NCBI GenBank assembly: GCA_030635405.1
Contig: DAOVZA010000094.1
Location: 1 to 7,236 of the forward strand
Direction of reading: 5' to 3'
DNA: 7,236 nucleotides
Origin: Desulfocapsa sp.
GTDB taxonomy: Bacteria > Desulfobacterota > Desulfobulbia > Desulfobulbales > Desulfocapsaceae
The position numbers and the translations under genes were made by a program. Below the pieces are notes generated by a model. The model ran no database searches, was not told the origin of the DNA, and saw nothing but the letters and a program-made list of their open reading frames with translations. This document shows, in pieces, positions 1 through 6,798 of this stretch (position 1 is the first letter of the stretch; every line of letters begins with the position of its first letter).

Positions 1-2116
1 AGTTGTCTCTGTTGACACATAACGCATCAAGTGAGGCATCTTTTGCGGTAGCAGAAATTTTTGATGGATTTTGTAGATTCCAGTCACCAAACTTTGTGGA
101 AAGAATATCGAATGTGTTCAGGTAAGCCTTCCATTTTTCTTCTAGGTAACCACCATTTACAGCAAGCTTGATATCGGCCATATCATGACTTGCATCAAGA
201 AGAATAGAGTGCTTTTCTCTGGTTCCACTTCCTTGTAATTGAATGATATCGACTACATTTCCTCCCGATTTTAATTTTTCAGCTGTGATATCAAATGTAA
301 AAGAATCTGCCCAGCTTGTATCTATGTTGATATTAGATTCAATTTTTTTAAGAGTGAAATCTGCATATTTTATGGATGCTCCGAAGAGTTTGGTACTAAG
401 TTTTGGTTGGGATATCGATTTTTGCACAGTACCGGTGGCCTTAAGTAGACCTGATGCATCAGGAAGGAGATCTGAAAAATCTTCGATGTCAATCTGCCAC
501 TGCAGGTTGGATTGTTCACCCAGATTGCCATTGGCATTGAGTATGGCACTGCCTGAGGCTAAATGTAAGTTGTGAATATGAATATCACCCGGTTGCATTA
601 CAATATTTCCTGAACCTGTGATGGGAAGTTCTCGTAACTGACCTTGTAGATCATCAATATCAATATTGGCGGAGAGGCCATCTTCTGTAAGATTACCGTT
701 TGAGCGGATCAGCCAGTTGAGTTTACCTGTCCAATCAGGATACTGAATACCGGGGTTTATCTGTTCAGCACTACTTTTTATGTTCCATTTGACAATAGGA
801 GACCATTCAACATCACCCTGCAGAGTAACTTTGCCATCTAACAGAGCAAGGTCAAGCTGAAGATCTTTTATGTTTTTGGTGTTGCCGTCACCGTTGAGAT
901 ATATTTCACAGGCAGGGATTTCATTTCCTTTTATTGCAGTTGTCAGAGCAAGATGATAGGCGTTTATATTACCTTTTATGCTTGCCTTTCCCTGTAGAGA
1001 TTCATATTCAGGAGTGCCTGTGAGGGGCCATTTCAGGTTCTGCCATGTTAAATCTATATCAAGGTTTTGTTCCGTATCGGCAATGCCTGTCAGCTCAATG
1101 GCTGCTGGAGTTTCTGTGTGTTTTAGTGTGAATTGACTGATGTCAAATTGTAGTCTGTCAAAATTAGCCTTTCCATCAAGAATCATGTCCCAATTCAGTT
1201 CTGAGGCTGATTTGTCACGAATGCTCAGTTTCGATTTGATTTCAGTCTGTTGGAGATTTCCCAGAGTTTCAATATGCCCTGATAATTGTCCCGGGATATC
1301 TGGTGCAAAAACTGCTGGATTCAATTCGAGAATATGAATATCTCCCTGCCAGTTAAAATTAGAAAGAATTTCATGCAATGTAACATCCATTTTTAAGGCA
1401 ATATCACCGCTGAATTCTTCTTGAACATGTAATTGTTGCAAATCACCTGAATACGTCCCATCCACTGTTAAAGAGGCAAAATCTGGAATTAGAGTTTGTA
1501 GAGTTGTGGTCAGAGTCAGCGGATAATCACCTGTTGGTTGTACCTCTCCATGAGCTTTTAAAGATGCCATCTCATGGATGGTTACATCGAATCTTTGGAT
1601 TTGTATGGCTGAGTCATCCCAAACAAGAGCAACGGTCGCCTCTTCACCGGTGATTGCATCGCTATCAGGTGCTGGAGAAAAGCTGAAATTATTGAGGGCC
1701 AGCTTTTCAATGGTGATTGTAATGGGTAACTTGAGTTCAGGCAGTGTAAGTGCCTCATTTTTTACTGGTTCAGGCTTGTTTACAGGTGGAGTAGCGTTAT
1801 AGGAGAGAGTATTTACGGAAAACTCCTGAATATGAATATGGCTTTTCAGAAGTTCCACGGCCTTCCAGTCCAGCACAAGGTGGTCAATGTGTGTACTGCC
1901 ATCCGTGTTTTTATAGGTGATATCTGAAAGCTCAAGACGATCGAGAATTTTACCCCTTGTTTTTCCAATCTGTAAACTATCGCCAAGAAAATTATCAGCT
2001 TGAGTAACCAGAAATTGCAAACCACTTTCAGTATTGAGAAGATAGAAACAGCAGAGGAAAAACAGGCCAAAAAGACTTAGAAAGGTAACTCCAATACGAA
2101 TGAACCATTTTTTCAT
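1..2116 (-). CDS. tamB: Inner-membrane-anchored AsmA-like/TamB protein (N-terminal part, 3' end outside window)
   Basis: I translated this frame codon by codon from the ATG at 2116 to the left edge: 705 residues, no stop. TamB is anchored in the inner membrane and crosses the periplasm as a long beta-helical groove to TamA, supporting outer-membrane protein assembly and probably lipid transfer. The start MKKWFIRIGVTFLSLFGLFF gives one signal anchor (about residues 5-27). Next come the typical TamB opening TESGLQFLVTQ and a block with GKTRGKILDRLELSDITYKN and DHLVLDWKAVELL. The rest is low-complexity amphipathic beta-strand sequence with recurring turns such as WQGDIHI, QPGDIHIHNL, LQGQLRELPITGSG, LLPDASGLL and WNLQNPS, all usual in TamB. 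Known TamB proteins have about 1,200-1,500 residues, so roughly half is seen. The C-terminal DUF490 domain that meets TamA is off the window. The 4-bp overlap with tamA is strong support for the call. Confidence 0.92.
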   Translation of the reverse strand, partial: MKKWFIRIGVTFLSLFGLFFLCCFYLLNTESGLQFLVTQADNFLGDSLQIGKTRGKILDRLELSDITYKNTDGSTHIDHLVLDWKAVELLKSHIHIQEFSVNTLSYNATPPVNKPEPVKNEALTLPELKLPITITIEKLALNNFSFSPAPDSDAITGEEATVALVWDDSAIQIQRFDVTIHEMASLKAHGEVQPTGDYPLTLTTTLQTLIPDFASLTVDGTYSGDLQQLHVQEEFSGDIALKMDVTLHEILSNFNWQGDIHILELNPAVFAPDIPGQLSGHIETLGNLQQTEIKSKLSIRDKSASELNWDMILDGKANFDRLQFDISQFTLKHTETPAAIELTGIADTEQNLDIDLTWQNLKWPLTGTPEYESLQGKASIKGNINAYHLALTTAIKGNEIPACEIYLNGDGNTKNIKDLQLDLALLDGKVTLQGDVEWSPIVKWNIKSSAEQINPGIQYPDWTGKLNWLIRSNGNLTEDGLSANIDIDDLQGQLRELPITGSGNIVMQPGDIHIHNLHLASGSAILNANGNLGEQSNLQWQIDIEDFSDLLPDASGLLKATGTVQKSISQPKLSTKLFGASIKYADFTLKKIESNINIDTSWADSFTFDITAEKLKSGGNVVDIIQLQGSGTREKHSILLDASHDMADIKLAVNGGYLEEKWKAYLNTFDILSTKFGDWNLQNPSKISATAKDASLDALCVNRDN

Positions 2117-3909
2117 AGAGTTGCTCCGAAACCTATGTGCAATCTCCAATCTTCCACTTCAGGATTCTCACTTACAGGATAAGCAATATCAATACGCAGG
2201 GAGCCAAATGGTGCCAGCCAGCGAAATCCTGTTCCTGCACCGACAAAGATCTTATAGATACTATCGTTATAAGCATTACCACCATCCACAAATGCTGCGA
2301 TAACCCAGGATTTAGATACTCGATGGTCATATTCAAAACTTCCACTCAGTACATTTTCCCCACCAGTATTAACTCCATTTTCATTTACAGGCCCAAGAGA
2401 TTCGTATGCATAGCCACGAACCGAACTATCACCTCCTGCAAAAAACCTAAGCGAGGTTGGGTACATCTGGAAGTCTTCGGTCCGAGCTATTCCTATTTCC
2501 ATTCTAGTGTCAATTCGACCATTTTCGCCAAGGCCCAGCATATATCTACCCTTGAGATGCATGCGACCATAGGTGATATCTGAGCCTAATATTTTTGAAG
2601 CACCTCGAAGATCAGAAAACAGATAATGGCCGTATTGAGGAAACACTGACTCTTCCATCTCCGAGAAACGAAAGGTCCCTCCAATACTGAAAAGAGTAGT
2701 GTCCTCATCGGGTTCGCCTTGAACATTGAACTGTTCATTTGAGGCAAGAAGGAAACCTTTATACAAGAGGGTGTCGCTAAGGTTTCTTCGTACAAAAGCG
2801 GTTTCCAGTTCAGTGGTGTTACTGTCTGTGTCCTGGGTAGTGCTGTAGTCATAACTGGCCGTTGAAACCCATCTGTCGGTGAGAGGTCTTACAACCGGAA
2901 TATTATATTGGGCCCGCAGGGTTCCTTCTGTTTCAGCAAGTTTTATCAAGAGTTCAGAATGATGACCATAGCGATTGATCAGTCGATTGTCCCAACGTGC
3001 TGAACCTCGTACTCCAGTGTCTGAATCGTATCCAATGCCAAATGAGAATTTATATGGAGAAATTGCCTTCATGGTTACATCTAGTGGCAACTTTTGATCC
3101 ACTGCTTCTTTATATAATGGGGTAATGGTCACCTCTTTTGCATAATTACTTGCAATCAGGTTTTGTTGAAAAGTAAGCAGATCTGCGTAGGAATAGGGTG
3201 TACCATTTTCGATGGTGATATATTTTTCTAGTAGTTCCGGATCAAGAAAATCCTGTTGAAAAGTGATATCTCCAAAGTAATACAGAGGGCCTGTGTCCAT
3301 ATGGAGTACCAAGCTGGCACTATTTGTGTCAAGATCGATAAGCCACTCACTTTTAATGAGTGCTGCCTTGGGGTATCCATTGGCAAGAGCCATGTTAATG
3401 AAAGTGGTCTTTGCGTTTTCATGATCGGCATGATTGAGTATCTGACCTGCATTTCTTAAATAATCATTAATGCTTTGTTGAAAGACCTGAAGCGTGTGTC
3501 CGTCTCCAAACCATTGCACGTCTCTTTTTTCTATGCTTACCGGTTTGCCTTTATTAACAGTATAGCTGGCGAGCCACTCACCTTCTTTTTCAACAAGTTT
3601 TGATTGAATGTCAGGGATATAATATCCATAGGGTTGCAGAGCTTCTCGTATGTCCTTTGGGGCTTGTTGATGCATCCGTTTTATCCAGCGTGGATTGATC
3701 TCAGTAGCATCTTTATTTTTGTTGATGGCAAGAAAGAGGAGGGCATTTTTCTGGAATGGATCCTTGAGGCCTGTGAGTTCAACCTTAAGGGATGTTGTCG
3801 CAAAAGCTGTACCAGCAGACAGGGAGAAGCTAACAATGAACAATACTAATTGGATAAATGAGAACGGCGCGACAGGAATTTGCAGGAAGAGTAATACCGG
3901 TTTTATCAT
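2113..3909 (-). CDS. tamA: Outer-membrane Omp85-family protein TamA (translocation and assembly module)
   Basis: TamA is an outer-membrane POTRA-barrel protein. With TamB it spans the envelope and aids insertion of some outer-membrane proteins, and TamB-family proteins are also linked to phospholipid transport. The 598 residues are close to the usual TamA length. Residues 1-37 form a signal peptide (hydrophobic run about 16-31, cleavage likely after TAFA at 37). About 40-275 fit three POTRA domains. About 280-598 form the 16-strand barrel, with GGDSSVRGYAYESLGP carrying the lid-lock VRGY at 497-500, then GGENVLSGSFEYD, AAFVDGGNAY, GAGTGFRWLAPFGSLRIDIAYPV and the closing strand WRLHIGFGATL. 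The tail ending in Leu fits TamA better than the aromatic end usual in BamA. The start is the only usable ATG, because the frame upstream reaches the TAG of the flavoprotein gene after five codons. The Shine-Dalgarno sequence is poor, so coupling to the upstream gene is possible. The stop overlaps the tamB start. Confidence 0.93.
   Translation of the reverse strand: MIKPVLLFLQIPVAPFSFIQLVLFIVSFSLSAGTAFATTSLKVELTGLKDPFQKNALLFLAINKNKDATEINPRWIKRMHQQAPKDIREALQPYGYYIPDIQSKLVEKEGEWLASYTVNKGKPVSIEKRDVQWFGDGHTLQVFQQSINDYLRNAGQILNHADHENAKTTFINMALANGYPKAALIKSEWLIDLDTNSASLVLHMDTGPLYYFGDITFQQDFLDPELLEKYITIENGTPYSYADLLTFQQNLIASNYAKEVTITPLYKEAVDQKLPLDVTMKAISPYKFSFGIGYDSDTGVRGSARWDNRLINRYGHHSELLIKLAETEGTLRAQYNIPVVRPLTDRWVSTASYDYSTTQDTDSNTTELETAFVRRNLSDTLLYKGFLLASNEQFNVQGEPDEDTTLFSIGGTFRFSEMEESVFPQYGHYLFSDLRGASKILGSDITYGRMHLKGRYMLGLGENGRIDTRMEIGIARTEDFQMYPTSLRFFAGGDSSVRGYAYESLGPVNENGVNTGGENVLSGSFEYDHRVSKSWVIAAFVDGGNAYNDSIYKIFVGAGTGFRWLAPFGSLRIDIAYPVSENPEVEDWRLHIGFGATL
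2124..2127 (-). promoter_or_regulatory. Ribosome-binding site of tamB inside the end of tamA
   Basis: GGAG on the minus strand, 7 nt before the tamB ATG at 2116 and within the last codons of tamA. Together with the ATGA stop/start overlap (2113-2116) it fixes the tamB start and points to translational coupling. It overlaps the palindrome GAGCAACTC (2118-2126). Confidence 0.7.
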
Positions 3910-3924
3910 ATCTGAGACGCTTTG

Positions 3925-4386
3925 CTAGTCAGGAAGTGATTGTTTTCCTGTAAGGCTCTCTATGGCAACTTTAATGACGGCAGTTGCCTGTAACATTTTG
4001 TCAGGAAAATCATAGTGTTCATCTGAATATTGTGACATTATTACTGCAAGTGCAGTCTTCTTTTCTACCTCGTGCTCAACAAAGCTGGCCTTTCCAAAAC
4101 CAATGATGGATTGAAATTTCATACTCCAGCTACATGCTTTTTCCGATTCCACGGTTTCAATAAGATGATCAAATTCAAAGCAGATATTTGGATTGTTTTT
4201 GATCAGGTCAATCTTCTTACCTTTTAGGGCACCATGGAAATAAAGAGTATTGTCCTTGTATCCAAATGACAGAGGAACAATATAGGGCCTGTTCCCATCA
4301 ATCATTGCAAGCCTGCAAACTTTGGCTTTGGCTATTATTGAAAGGAGTTCGTTCTGCTCTGTGATTTCTTTTTCTTTTCGTCGCAT
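3925..4386 (-). CDS. Pyridoxamine 5'-phosphate oxidase-family flavin-binding split-barrel protein (NimA-like)
   Basis: The protein has 153 residues from the preferred start. It belongs to the FMN-binding split-barrel group that includes the nitroimidazole reductases NimA. Visible family marks are the opening MRRKEKEIT, AKVCRLAMIDGNRPYIVPLS (21-40), YFHGALKGKKID (49-60, with His 51 at the position of the Nim active-site His), NPNICFEFD (65-73), the KACSW...SIIGFGKA block (83-100), the EKKTAL helix (108-113) and a closing VIKVAIESLTGK. Such proteins bind FMN and usually reduce small molecules. The substrate here is unknown, and drug resistance should not be inferred. I chose the ATG at 4386 over the in-frame ATG at 4428 because family members begin at MRRK and the 14 extra residues would be encoded by the inverted repeat. 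Neither ATG has a good ribosome-binding site. It ends with TAG 15 bp before tamA, in the same frame. Confidence 0.9.
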   Translation of the reverse strand: MRRKEKEITEQNELLSIIAKAKVCRLAMIDGNRPYIVPLSFGYKDNTLYFHGALKGKKIDLIKNNPNICFEFDHLIETVESEKACSWSMKFQSIIGFGKASFVEHEVEKKTALAVIMSQYSDEHYDFPDKMLQATAVIKVAIESLTGKQSLPD

Positions 4387-4403
4387 GGGAATTTTACTGA
4401 AAG

Positions 4404-4441
4404 TTAATATCCCGGCAACAAGGATCATGCCGGGATATTAA
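4404..4441 (-). terminator. Perfect 13-bp inverted repeat, probable terminator after the ferredoxin gene
   Basis: The arms are 4404-4416 (TTAATATCCCGGC on the plus strand) and 4429-4441, an exact reverse complement, around a 12-nt loop. The GC-rich top (CCCGGC/GCCGGG) and position 29 nt after the ferredoxin stop fit an intrinsic terminator for the ftsY-to-ferredoxin unit. Against this, the bases after the stem on the minus strand (AACTTTCAG) form only a weak U-tract, so termination may be partial. Its downstream edge is 17 nt before the start of the NimA-like gene, so it could instead be, or also act as, a 5' leader structure for that gene. Confidence 0.6.
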
Positions 4442-4469
4442 AAGTTAAAAGTAGATATTTACTAAGATA

Positions 4470-4661
4470 TCATTCGTAGGTGATGCATTCTGCAGGGCAG
4501 GAGGCCATTGCTTCTTCGATACAATCCTCATCTCCGCCTTCTTCCTGAATGACATACGCTTTGCTCTCGTCATCGTTGAATGCAAAAATATCTTTGCAGA
4601 GTTCAACGCAGGTTTCACAACCGATACATTCTTCTTCGTCAATTTTTACTTGTTTGGCCAT
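4470..4661 (-). CDS. Small single-cluster [4Fe-4S]/[3Fe-4S] ferredoxin, D. gigas FdII-like
   Basis: This 63-residue, acidic, soluble protein is a low-potential electron carrier. It starts as MAKQVKIDEEECIGC, with Cys at 12, 15, 18 and 22, then Cys 47, Cys 55 (in SCPAE) and Cys 59. In single-cluster ferredoxins of sulfate reducers the Cys in CxxCxxC plus the later CP cysteine hold the cluster; here these are 12, 15, 18 and 55. Cys 22 and Cys 47 match the two cysteines that form a disulfide in D. gigas ferredoxin II, because the spacing 47 to 55 is the same. The Pro that usually follows the fourth cysteine is Lys here (CKD). Cys 59 is an extra residue. A second complete CxxCxxCxxxCP motif is absent, so this is not a 2[4Fe-4S] clostridial type. 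It follows the aminotransferase by 35 bp, with a weak AGAG ribosome-binding site. Its redox partner is unknown. Confidence 0.95.
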   Translation of the reverse strand: MAKQVKIDEEECIGCETCVELCKDIFAFNDDESKAYVIQEEGGDEDCIEEAMASCPAECITYE

Positions 4662-4696
4662 TTGAGTTATCTCTATTTGTAAAACGAATTTTGTTA

Positions 4697-5884
4697 TTAT
4701 AAAGCTTTAGCTTTGTCCATGGCTCTTTTAAAGGCATCAGCAGAACCAGCAATAACGTCATCACTGACACAGAATGCTAATCTAAAGTAGCCTGGAGCTC
4801 CAAAGCCCTGTCCTGGCACAGCAAGAATTTTTTCTTCCTGAAGTATGGCACAGAATTTCACATCGTCTTTGATTGGGGCTTTAGGGAACACATAAAAAGC
4901 TCCCTTTGGTGGAGTGAATTCATATCCGGCATCACTTAAGAGTTTGCAGAATGTTTCACGCCTTTGGACATAGATTGAATTATCAACACTTGCATCCTGG
5001 AGTTCCGCCACAACACGCTGCATAAGGGCTGGAGCATTTACAAAACCAAGAATACGGTTAGCAAGGGTCATTGCATCAAGGAGTGCGCCTTTATCAGTAA
5101 TGTCGGGATGTACAGCGAGATATCCGATTCGTTCTCCAGGGAGGGACAGGTCTTTTGAGTATGAAGAGAGTACAATGGAGTTTTTTGTGGCCTGAAAAAT
5201 ACTGCCCACAACATTGTCGTCAAAGACTATTTTACGATAGGGTTCATCGGCTATCAGGTATATTGTGGTTTTGAATTCCGCACCTTTTTTGTCGAGCAGT
5301 GCGCCAAGTGCATTCAAAGATTCCTGAGAATATATTTGGCCGGTTGGGTTGTTTGGCGAGTTGGTGATAACCACCTTTGTGTTCTCGGTGAGGGCTGCTT
5401 CAATGGCCTTTAAGTCGAGGTTGAATTCAGCGTCTGTCTGAACAATCTTGCTTACGCCGCCATGGTTATCCACATAGAAATTGTACTCTACAAAGTAGGG
5501 AGCAAGAAGAATGACTTCTTCGCCAGGGTTCAGCAGTGATTTCATAACAACATTTAAAGCTCCTGCTGCTCCGCAGGTCATCAGCATATCGCCATGAAAA
5601 ACTTCTATTCCCTGTTCTTTTGACATCTTTCCGGCAAGTGCTTCACGCACCCAGGGGTAACCGCCGTTTGGCATATAGGCGTGTACCATTGGAGTTTCAT
5701 CTTTAACAATTTCCTGAATGACTTTGTTATATTCGGCTGGTGGTGGGACGTCTGGGTTACCGAGGCTGAAATCAAAAACATTGTCAGCACCGTGTTGAGC
5801 CTTCATCTTGGCTCCTTCTTCAAACATCTTACGAATCCATGAAGATTTTTCGGCGAAATTTCGCATTTTTGTTGAAATAGTCAT
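4697..5884 (-). CDS. Pyridoxal-phosphate-dependent class I/II aminotransferase
   Basis: This is a 395-residue cytoplasmic fold-type I aminotransferase of the aspartate aminotransferase superfamily. It transfers an amino group between an amino acid and a 2-oxo acid through PLP. Visible hallmarks are the cofactor-phosphate loop GAAGAL (105-110), NSPNNPTG (175-182) with the Asn of NPTG, ADEPY (212-216) whose Asp binds the PLP ring nitrogen, SSYSKDLSLPGERIGY (240-255) with the Schiff-base Lys at 244 and a phosphate-binding Arg at 252, and the substrate-carboxylate Arg in YFRLAF at 368. The length is normal. The start is well supported because AAGGAG lies 10 nt upstream, while the next Met (residue 7) would be too far away. 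The exact substrate (aspartate, alanine, aromatic or other) cannot be assigned. The ferredoxin gene follows after 35 bp, so the two are probably co-transcribed. Confidence 0.95.
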   Translation of the reverse strand: MTISTKMRNFAEKSSWIRKMFEEGAKMKAQHGADNVFDFSLGNPDVPPPAEYNKVIQEIVKDETPMVHAYMPNGGYPWVREALAGKMSKEQGIEVFHGDMLMTCGAAGALNVVMKSLLNPGEEVILLAPYFVEYNFYVDNHGGVSKIVQTDAEFNLDLKAIEAALTENTKVVITNSPNNPTGQIYSQESLNALGALLDKKGAEFKTTIYLIADEPYRKIVFDDNVVGSIFQATKNSIVLSSYSKDLSLPGERIGYLAVHPDITDKGALLDAMTLANRILGFVNAPALMQRVVAELQDASVDNSIYVQRRETFCKLLSDAGYEFTPPKGAFYVFPKAPIKDDVKFCAILQEEKILAVPGQGFGAPGYFRLAFCVSDDVIAGSADAFKRAMDKAKAL

Positions 5885-5894
5885 TATAGAGTTA

Positions 5895-5900
5895 CTCCTT
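5895..5900 (-). promoter_or_regulatory. Ribosome-binding site of the aminotransferase gene
   Basis: AAGGAG read on the minus strand, 10 nt before the ATG at 5884. This is the best Shine-Dalgarno match in the window and fixes the aminotransferase start. It overlaps the 9-nt palindrome GAGTAACTC (5889-5897), which could partly pair the site with the bases just downstream. Confidence 0.75.
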
Positions 5901-5917
5901 ATTATTTGGTTTGATGA

Positions 5918-6751
5918 TCACTTCTTTTTAAAGAAATCATAGGCTGCATTAATTTCTTTCATCTTTTCTTCTGCAACAGAACGAAATTCTTCTCCGAGAT
6001 GATTAACCTTATCGGGATGGTATTTCATGCTGAGTTTTCTGTAGGCTTTCTTTATGGCATCCATGCTGGCACCCGGCTGTAAGCCAAGCACTGCATAATA
6101 CTGATCTGCAACATTTCTGGCTCCAGGGCCAGCCTGGTGCTGCCTTCCATATTTATATTTTGCCTCAATGGTTCTCTTGTCATACTCTTTGATCTCGAGA
6201 TAATCGGCAATGTCGCGTGCAACTTTTAACTCTGTATCGGGAACCTGGGTTTTAGTATAGAGGATCTGATAGATCAGTTCTAATAGAATAAGGCGCGGTT
6301 CGTAAGCAAAGGTGTTCTTGAATTCCAGGAGGAGTGCCTCCATGGATTGTGTTGAATTAACCGCTTCTTTTATCAGATCCTTAACCCAGTACATTTTGGT
6401 CTGATCGTAACGAAGGTTTTGCCGAAAGAACTGCTGAATAGTAGAGACTTCCTCTTTGCTGACAACACCGTCAATTTTTGCGATGCTGATTAGAATCTGA
6501 ACGAGAAGCCATACAAAGCGGTTGTGACTCTCTGTCTGTGAGGCTTCGTAGGTGGAAACTTTCTGTTTGATCCAGTAGCTAAATCCCCAAAACAGTACAA
6601 TGGAGACTAGAACCACTCCAAGAAAGAGATAAGCAAGGAAACCGAGGAAATTGAATAGCCCGGAAAATCCACCTGAAATCAGGCTGACAAGGATGAGGAT
6701 GAGGAGGCAGCCTCCACATCCGGGTTGTTGATTACTTCTTTGATATTGCAT
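5918..6751 (-). CDS. Membrane-anchored TerB/J-domain co-chaperone (DjlA-like)
   Basis: This 277-residue protein is a DjlA-like Hsp40 that probably recruits and stimulates a DnaK-type Hsp70 at the cytoplasmic membrane. After a short polar start with a Gly/Cys-rich turn (GCGGC, residues 11-15) comes a long hydrophobic stretch, about residues 16-60, enough for one long or two short membrane segments. Residues about 78-190 look like a TerB fold, with the acidic turn [11 protein letters not shown] at 91-101. Residues about 215-277 are a C-terminal J domain with YYAVLGL at its start and the catalytic HPD at 245-247. The order membrane anchor, TerB, C-terminal J domain is that of DjlA, but the N-terminus is longer and more hydrophobic than one simple anchor. 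The ATG has no strong Shine-Dalgarno sequence in the 47-bp gap after ftsY. The partner Hsp70 and clients cannot be told from sequence. Confidence 0.9.
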   Translation of the reverse strand: MQYQRSNQQPGCGGCLLILILVSLISGGFSGLFNFLGFLAYLFLGVVLVSIVLFWGFSYWIKQKVSTYEASQTESHNRFVWLLVQILISIAKIDGVVSKEEVSTIQQFFRQNLRYDQTKMYWVKDLIKEAVNSTQSMEALLLEFKNTFAYEPRLILLELIYQILYTKTQVPDTELKVARDIADYLEIKEYDKRTIEAKYKYGRQHQAGPGARNVADQYYAVLGLQPGASMDAIKKAYRKLSMKYHPDKVNHLGEEFRSVAEEKMKEINAAYDFFKKK

Positions 6752-6798
6752 TGTGTCTTATAATTGGAACAGTGTTATTAAAATTTATGAAAATATGA

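Noticed and set aside
243..575. Plus-strand open frame of 110 codons at the left end
   Set aside because: It is antisense to tamB, whose frame is continuous and carries clear TamB features. The peptide shows no recognisable domain.
1..2116. Considered whether tamB is a broken gene, because only short complete frames are obvious in 1-2116
   Set aside because: Codon-by-codon translation from the ATG at 2116 shows no in-frame stop down to the window edge, so the gene is intact but cut by the window.
2137..2583. Plus-strand open frame of 148 codons opposite tamA
   Set aside because: It lies wholly antisense to the strongly supported tamA barrel region, has no family resemblance I recognise and no clear ribosome-binding site. 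It is a shadow of tamA codon use.
3910..3927. Possible TAG readthrough fusing the flavoprotein to TamA, since both are in the same frame with only five codons between
   Set aside because: TamA has its own signal peptide starting at the ATG at 3909. A cytoplasmic flavin domain in front of it would block export, and no readthrough signal is visible.
4445..4642. Alternative minus-strand frame of 65 codons overlapping the ferredoxin
   Set aside because: The other frame encodes a clear Cys-motif ferredoxin. This frame gives a basic peptide with no family features.
6768..6776. AACAGTGTT palindrome between ftsY and the J-domain gene, as a possible operator
   Set aside because: It is only 9 bp in an AT-rich 47-bp gap, with no flanking promoter elements I can defend. 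Chance is likely.
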